This document shows, in pieces, positions 56,051-64,000 of a DNA stretch of 64,000 bases. Both the position numbers and the translations under genes were made by a program. Source of the stretch: Paraburkholderia atlantica. GTDB lineage: Bacteria > Pseudomonadota > Gammaproteobacteria > Burkholderiales > Burkholderiaceae. The stretch lies in contig NZ_WHNQ01000007.1 of NCBI RefSeq assembly GCF_009362785.1, positions 248,001-312,000 of the forward strand, in the 5' to 3' direction. The notes under the pieces are model-generated. The model saw nothing but the letters and a program-made list of their open reading frames with translations. It was not told the origin of the DNA and did not search any database. Every line of letters begins with the position of its first letter. Position 1 is the first letter of the stretch.

Positions 56051-56602
56051 TCACGAGATGTTTTCGGCTTCGTACAGACGGCGACCCGCCGCATCCTTGC
56101 TGCCGAGAATCGGTTGAAAGTCGATCGGCCAGTCGATGCCGATGTCGGGATCGGACCACAACAGGCAGCGCTCGAGTTCGGGAAACCAATACTCGGTGGT
56201 CTTCCACACGCATTCGGCGAGCTCGGACAGCACGACGAAGCCGTGCGCGAACCCGGGCGGCACCCAGATCTGCCGCTGGTTCTCCTCGCTCAGATACTCG
56301 CCGCTCCATTTGCCGAAATTCGGTGAGTTCAGGCGCACGTCGACCGCGACGTCGAAGATCTCGCCGCGCACGACGCGCAGCAGCCGTCCCTGCGGACGCT
56401 GCACCTGATAGTGCAAGCCGCGCAGCACGCCATGCACGGCGCGCAGATGGCGGTCCTGCACGAAGTTGAAACCTTGCGCGACGTCGTCCGAAAACTCGTC
56501 CGCGCTGAAACTCTCGAAGCAGAAGCCGTACTCGTCGATGAACACTTCCGGCTCGATGAGTTTCACCTCCGGCAATGCCGTCGCCATGACCTTGTTGCCC
56601 AT
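56051..56602 (-). CDS. rfbC: dTDP-4-dehydrorhamnose 3,5-epimerase
   Basis: This is a 183-residue cupin enzyme of the dTDP-rhamnose pathway. Family blocks are VFIDEYGFCFESFSADEF, NFVQDRHLRAVHGVLRGLHY (active-site His in RGLHYQ), GEIFDVAVDVRLNSPNFGKW, and IWVPPGFAHGFVVLSE. The start at 56602 (MGNKVMATALPEVKLIEPEV) aligns with other members, which begin M-A-I-x-V-x-A-T-A-L-P-E-V-K. Its usual partners rfbA, rfbB and rfbD are absent here, so it is a solitary copy. The ends of the protein are normal. A role in a polysaccharide other than dTDP-rhamnose synthesis cannot be excluded. Confidence 0.9.
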   Translation of the reverse strand: MGNKVMATALPEVKLIEPEVFIDEYGFCFESFSADEFSDDVAQGFNFVQDRHLRAVHGVLRGLHYQVQRPQGRLLRVVRGEIFDVAVDVRLNSPNFGKWSGEYLSEENQRQIWVPPGFAHGFVVLSELAECVWKTTEYWFPELERCLLWSDPDIGIDWPIDFQPILGSKDAAGRRLYEAENIS

Positions 56603-56718
56603 CGCCACTGTGCTCGTAAAAAGGCTGGCCAGCGAAGATACGGCCGCTCTCGCGACCGCGTCCAACAGACGAGGCACGCCCGCGGCGCGGGCGCGCTATC
56701 GCATGCTATAGATACATG

Positions 56719-57711
56719 CTACGCCTCAGTGGCCGCCCGGCTTCGGGCACGATATTCGGTTGGCGACAAAGCCATGCGCTTGCGGAAGATTTTCGCGAGA
56801 CGATCACCGTTGCCGGTGCCGCTGCGACGCGCGATCTTGTCGACCGGCAATTCGGTCTCGGTCAGGAAGTTGCACGCGATGCGCAGCCGCACCTGCAGCA
56901 GGTAGTCAGACGGCGTGACTTGCATCTCGTGCTTGAAACGGCGCAGGAAATTGCGCTCGCTCATGGCGGCGACCTGCGCGGCATCGGCGACCGAGACCGG
57001 ACGGTCGCAGTTCGCCTCCATCCAACGCGCGGCCGCGCGAATCTTTTCGGCGACGCTCAGCGTGCCGCCCTCGGCCGGCAGCGGCACCCACGTCGAGGCC
57101 ATGCCGGGCATCACGCGATCGGCGACGCTGCGTGCGAGCTCCGCGCCCAGGTCGCGCTTGATGAACATCAGCGCGCTGCGCGCGCAGTCGTGACGGTCGT
57201 TGGCCGCGCTGAACGCGCCTTCGCTCGCGCTCGCGCCGGGATAGCGGCTCATCAGGCCATCATGCTCGGTCGGGCCGGCCGCTTCGAGCACGAGGCGTCC
57301 CTCGCCGATCGTTTCGATCGCGCGGGTGCGCGATTGCACGGCGCGCAGCCAGTTCAGCAGGCGTTCGTCGCGGGCTGCCACGTGGGCGCCGTAGCCGCCC
57401 GCGATGAACAGCACGTCGAATCCGCCGCCAAAGCGCGTGTCGATGCGATCAGTCCAGATGCGCGCCGACGACGAGCTAGCGACATTGCCGCCTTCCGTCG
57501 ACAGGAACTGCACCTCGTAGGGTGGATCTTCGCCCGCTCGCGTGCCCGCGAATTCATTGGCGGTCTGGAACATTTCCACGACGGTACCGGGGCCGAGCAG
57601 CCAGAAGCCGTCGAACAGCAGAATGCCGATTCGCCGCGCTGCAGTACGGACGTTCAACGCAGGCGTGTGAAGCCACGTAATTCTCGTTGTATCAAGGTGC
57701 ATGTGCGGCAT
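56719..57711 (-). CDS. GlxA family AraC-type transcriptional regulator
   Basis: This is a 330-residue regulator. Residues about 26-200 form a DJ-1/PfpI-like domain (RRIGILLFDGFWLLGPGTVV and VLFIAGGYGAHVAARDERLL). The C-terminal 110 residues are an AraC helix-turn-helix pair (VADAAQVAAMSERNFLRRFK and VDKIARRSGTGNGDRLAKIF). The start is at 57711 (MPHMHLD), and 57702 is an alternative. It is on the same strand as rfbC, 116 bases upstream, and follows a 790-base gene-free region. The effector is unknown. Confidence 0.9.
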   Translation of the reverse strand: MPHMHLDTTRITWLHTPALNVRTAARRIGILLFDGFWLLGPGTVVEMFQTANEFAGTRAGEDPPYEVQFLSTEGGNVASSSSARIWTDRIDTRFGGGFDVLFIAGGYGAHVAARDERLLNWLRAVQSRTRAIETIGEGRLVLEAAGPTEHDGLMSRYPGASASEGAFSAANDRHDCARSALMFIKRDLGAELARSVADRVMPGMASTWVPLPAEGGTLSVAEKIRAAARWMEANCDRPVSVADAAQVAAMSERNFLRRFKHEMQVTPSDYLLQVRLRIACNFLTETELPVDKIARRSGTGNGDRLAKIFRKRMALSPTEYRARSRAATEA

Positions 57712-58080
57712 GATCTTTCCCCAAACGGGCTACGTTGTGGACCCCGATTTGCCCCGTCATCAGACGGAACGGGAGAATGCGTTATTACGGCGGGAAAACG
57801 GACTAACGCCGGATAAAGGATTAAGCGTGATGTTAGCGGAATGGATCGCTATAGTAAATTTGAAAAGCAGATTTCATCACGGCGATCAATGTCTGAGGAA
57901 AAGCCGTTATTGAGAGATTGATATGAGCGCCCGAGACGCCCGGCAACTATGCAAGGCTGAGCGCAGAGCGTGGGGATATCTTACCGCAAAGCCTTGTTGG
58001 ACGGCACTCTCGCCCACTCGGGCAAAGTTGCCGATAATGCGAAGCAAAGTGATTCCACCTTACCGAGTACGTTTCTTGCC

Positions 58081-58106
58081 GGTTCAAAAATGTTTCAATT
58101 GTGAAC
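58081..58106. repeat. Repeated palindromic element, copy 1
   Basis: Blocks in order are GGTTC, AAAAAT, GTTTC, AATTGT, GAAC. The last three blocks make an inverted repeat (GTTTC versus GAAC with six bases between). The same block order recurs at 58242-58269. It sits in AT-rich DNA between uvrA and the AraC-type gene. Confidence 0.6.
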
Positions 58107-58241
58107 TGCTTATCGGCCCGATTATGTCCGCGCAATTCGGTAGTTTATTCGCAAAGCGTAAAGTTATTCCCCGCGACATTAGGCATTACCGTGGCATTCC
58201 TGATAGGCCGGAAATTAATATCCAAATGCTGATTTATCGGG

Positions 58242-58269
58242 GGTTCTAAAAACGTTTCTATTTTGAAAC
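58242..58269. repeat. Repeated palindromic element, copy 2
   Basis: Blocks in order are GGTTC, TAAAAAC, GTTTC, TATTTT, GAAAC. The GTTTC and GAAAC arms pair perfectly with a six-base spacer. It is a close relative of copy 1, 161 bases away and in the same orientation, which suggests paired binding sites for a dimeric regulator. Confidence 0.6.
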
Positions 58270-58501
58270 ATCGCGGGGCGCTTTCGTATGAATTAACCGC
58301 GCGTATGCCCCGCGTTTGGCGAGCCTGTGATGCCTGGATGCAGTGCAGCAACCATGTGTGGCGCGCATGCCACAAAGCGCCGGCCGTAGCAACCTGCGAA
58401 GTTGCAACGGCACCTCTGATGGGCGCGCCCGAAATGCGAGCAAACAGTGGGTTGGGATCGCGGCGGCGCGCAACGGCCGCGCCGCCGCTAGTCAGCTTGC
58501 T

Positions 58502-64000
<5,499 letters not shown>

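Larger units (their letters stand above)
57712..58501. other. Gene-free, AT-richer region with a repeated palindromic motif
   Basis: About 790 bases lie between the end of the tandem uvrA and the AraC-type gene. From about 57780 to 58280 the DNA is clearly richer in A and T than its neighbours. Short open frames here (57701-57913 and 57923-58249 on the plus strand) have no protein-like composition. Two copies of a repeated element are annotated separately. A long 5' regulatory region for the AraC-type gene or an untranslated RNA is possible. Confidence 0.5.

Noticed and set aside
57701..58249. Two plus-strand frames of 70 and 108 residues in the AT-richer gap
   Set aside because: There is no clear ribosome site and no protein-like pattern, and the second spans one repeat copy and ends next to the other. 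I treat the stretch as non-coding, with moderate doubt.

Overview
The window is GC-rich, tightly packed chromosomal DNA. Its gene content points to a betaproteobacterium of the Burkholderiaceae, most likely Paraburkholderia or a close relative: a five-step hut operon with hutF and hutG, a large tandem UvrA, glgC-glgA, and a bcs cellulose cluster with bcsE, bcsF and bcsG. The genus is an inference from content, because no rRNA or other marker gene is present. I found no tRNA, rRNA, CRISPR array, insertion sequence or prophage gene.

Layout. Positions 1-6400 carry glycogen synthesis (glgC, glgA), pyridoxal kinase (pdxY), an acidic protein of unknown function, and an orphan branched-chain-amino-acid-type binding protein. 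From 6400 to 9760 there are a secreted DUF3857/transglutaminase-like protein, a helix-turn-helix plus coiled-coil protein, and a 44-residue exported His/Cys-rich peptide. From 9931 to 18182 lies the leftward histidine utilisation operon hutH-hutC-hutU-hutD-hutI-hutF-hutG. It takes histidine to glutamate and formate through formylglutamate, and three HutC-type operator sequences lie in front of hutH. From 18.4 to 26 kb there are a LysR regulator divergent from an NAD(P)-dependent epimerase-like gene, a small membrane protein, a DUF899 protein, a purine-type NCS2 permease, and a tandem PRC-barrel lipoprotein translationally coupled to an MFS transporter.

From 26 to 33.4 kb is a respiratory cluster. 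Five genes encode a caa3-type cytochrome c oxidase with two different subunit III genes (a coxMNOP-like arrangement plus a subunit IV). Glycine-zipper membrane proteins of similar design flank it on both sides. From 33.4 to 38.8 kb there are an M20 amidohydrolase with an MHS-family transporter and a divergent LysR regulator, followed by the argP regulator divergent from the argO/LysE exporter.

From 38.8 to 53.9 kb is a complete leftward cellulose operon in the unusual order bcsB-Z-C-E-F-Q-A-G-R. Most junctions overlap by a few bases, so the genes are probably translated in a coupled way. It supplies the synthase (BcsA-BcsB), export channel (BcsC), endoglucanase (BcsZ), c-di-GMP sensing (BcsA PilZ domain, BcsE GIL domain), spatial and assembly factors (BcsQ, BcsR-like, BcsF) and a phosphoethanolamine transferase (BcsG). 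From 54.2 kb to the end there are dgkA, a 53-residue DUF1328-type membrane protein, a GNAT acetyltransferase broken by a one-base frameshift, a solitary rfbC, a GlxA-type AraC regulator, a 790-base gene-free and AT-richer stretch with a repeated palindromic motif, and a tandem (double-length) UvrA that runs off the right edge.

The points most worth a second look are the repeated motif near 58.1-58.3 kb, the covalent UvrA double unit, the rearranged bcs operon with an atypical BcsQ P-loop, the His/Cys-rich exported peptide, and the two-subunit-III oxidase cluster.
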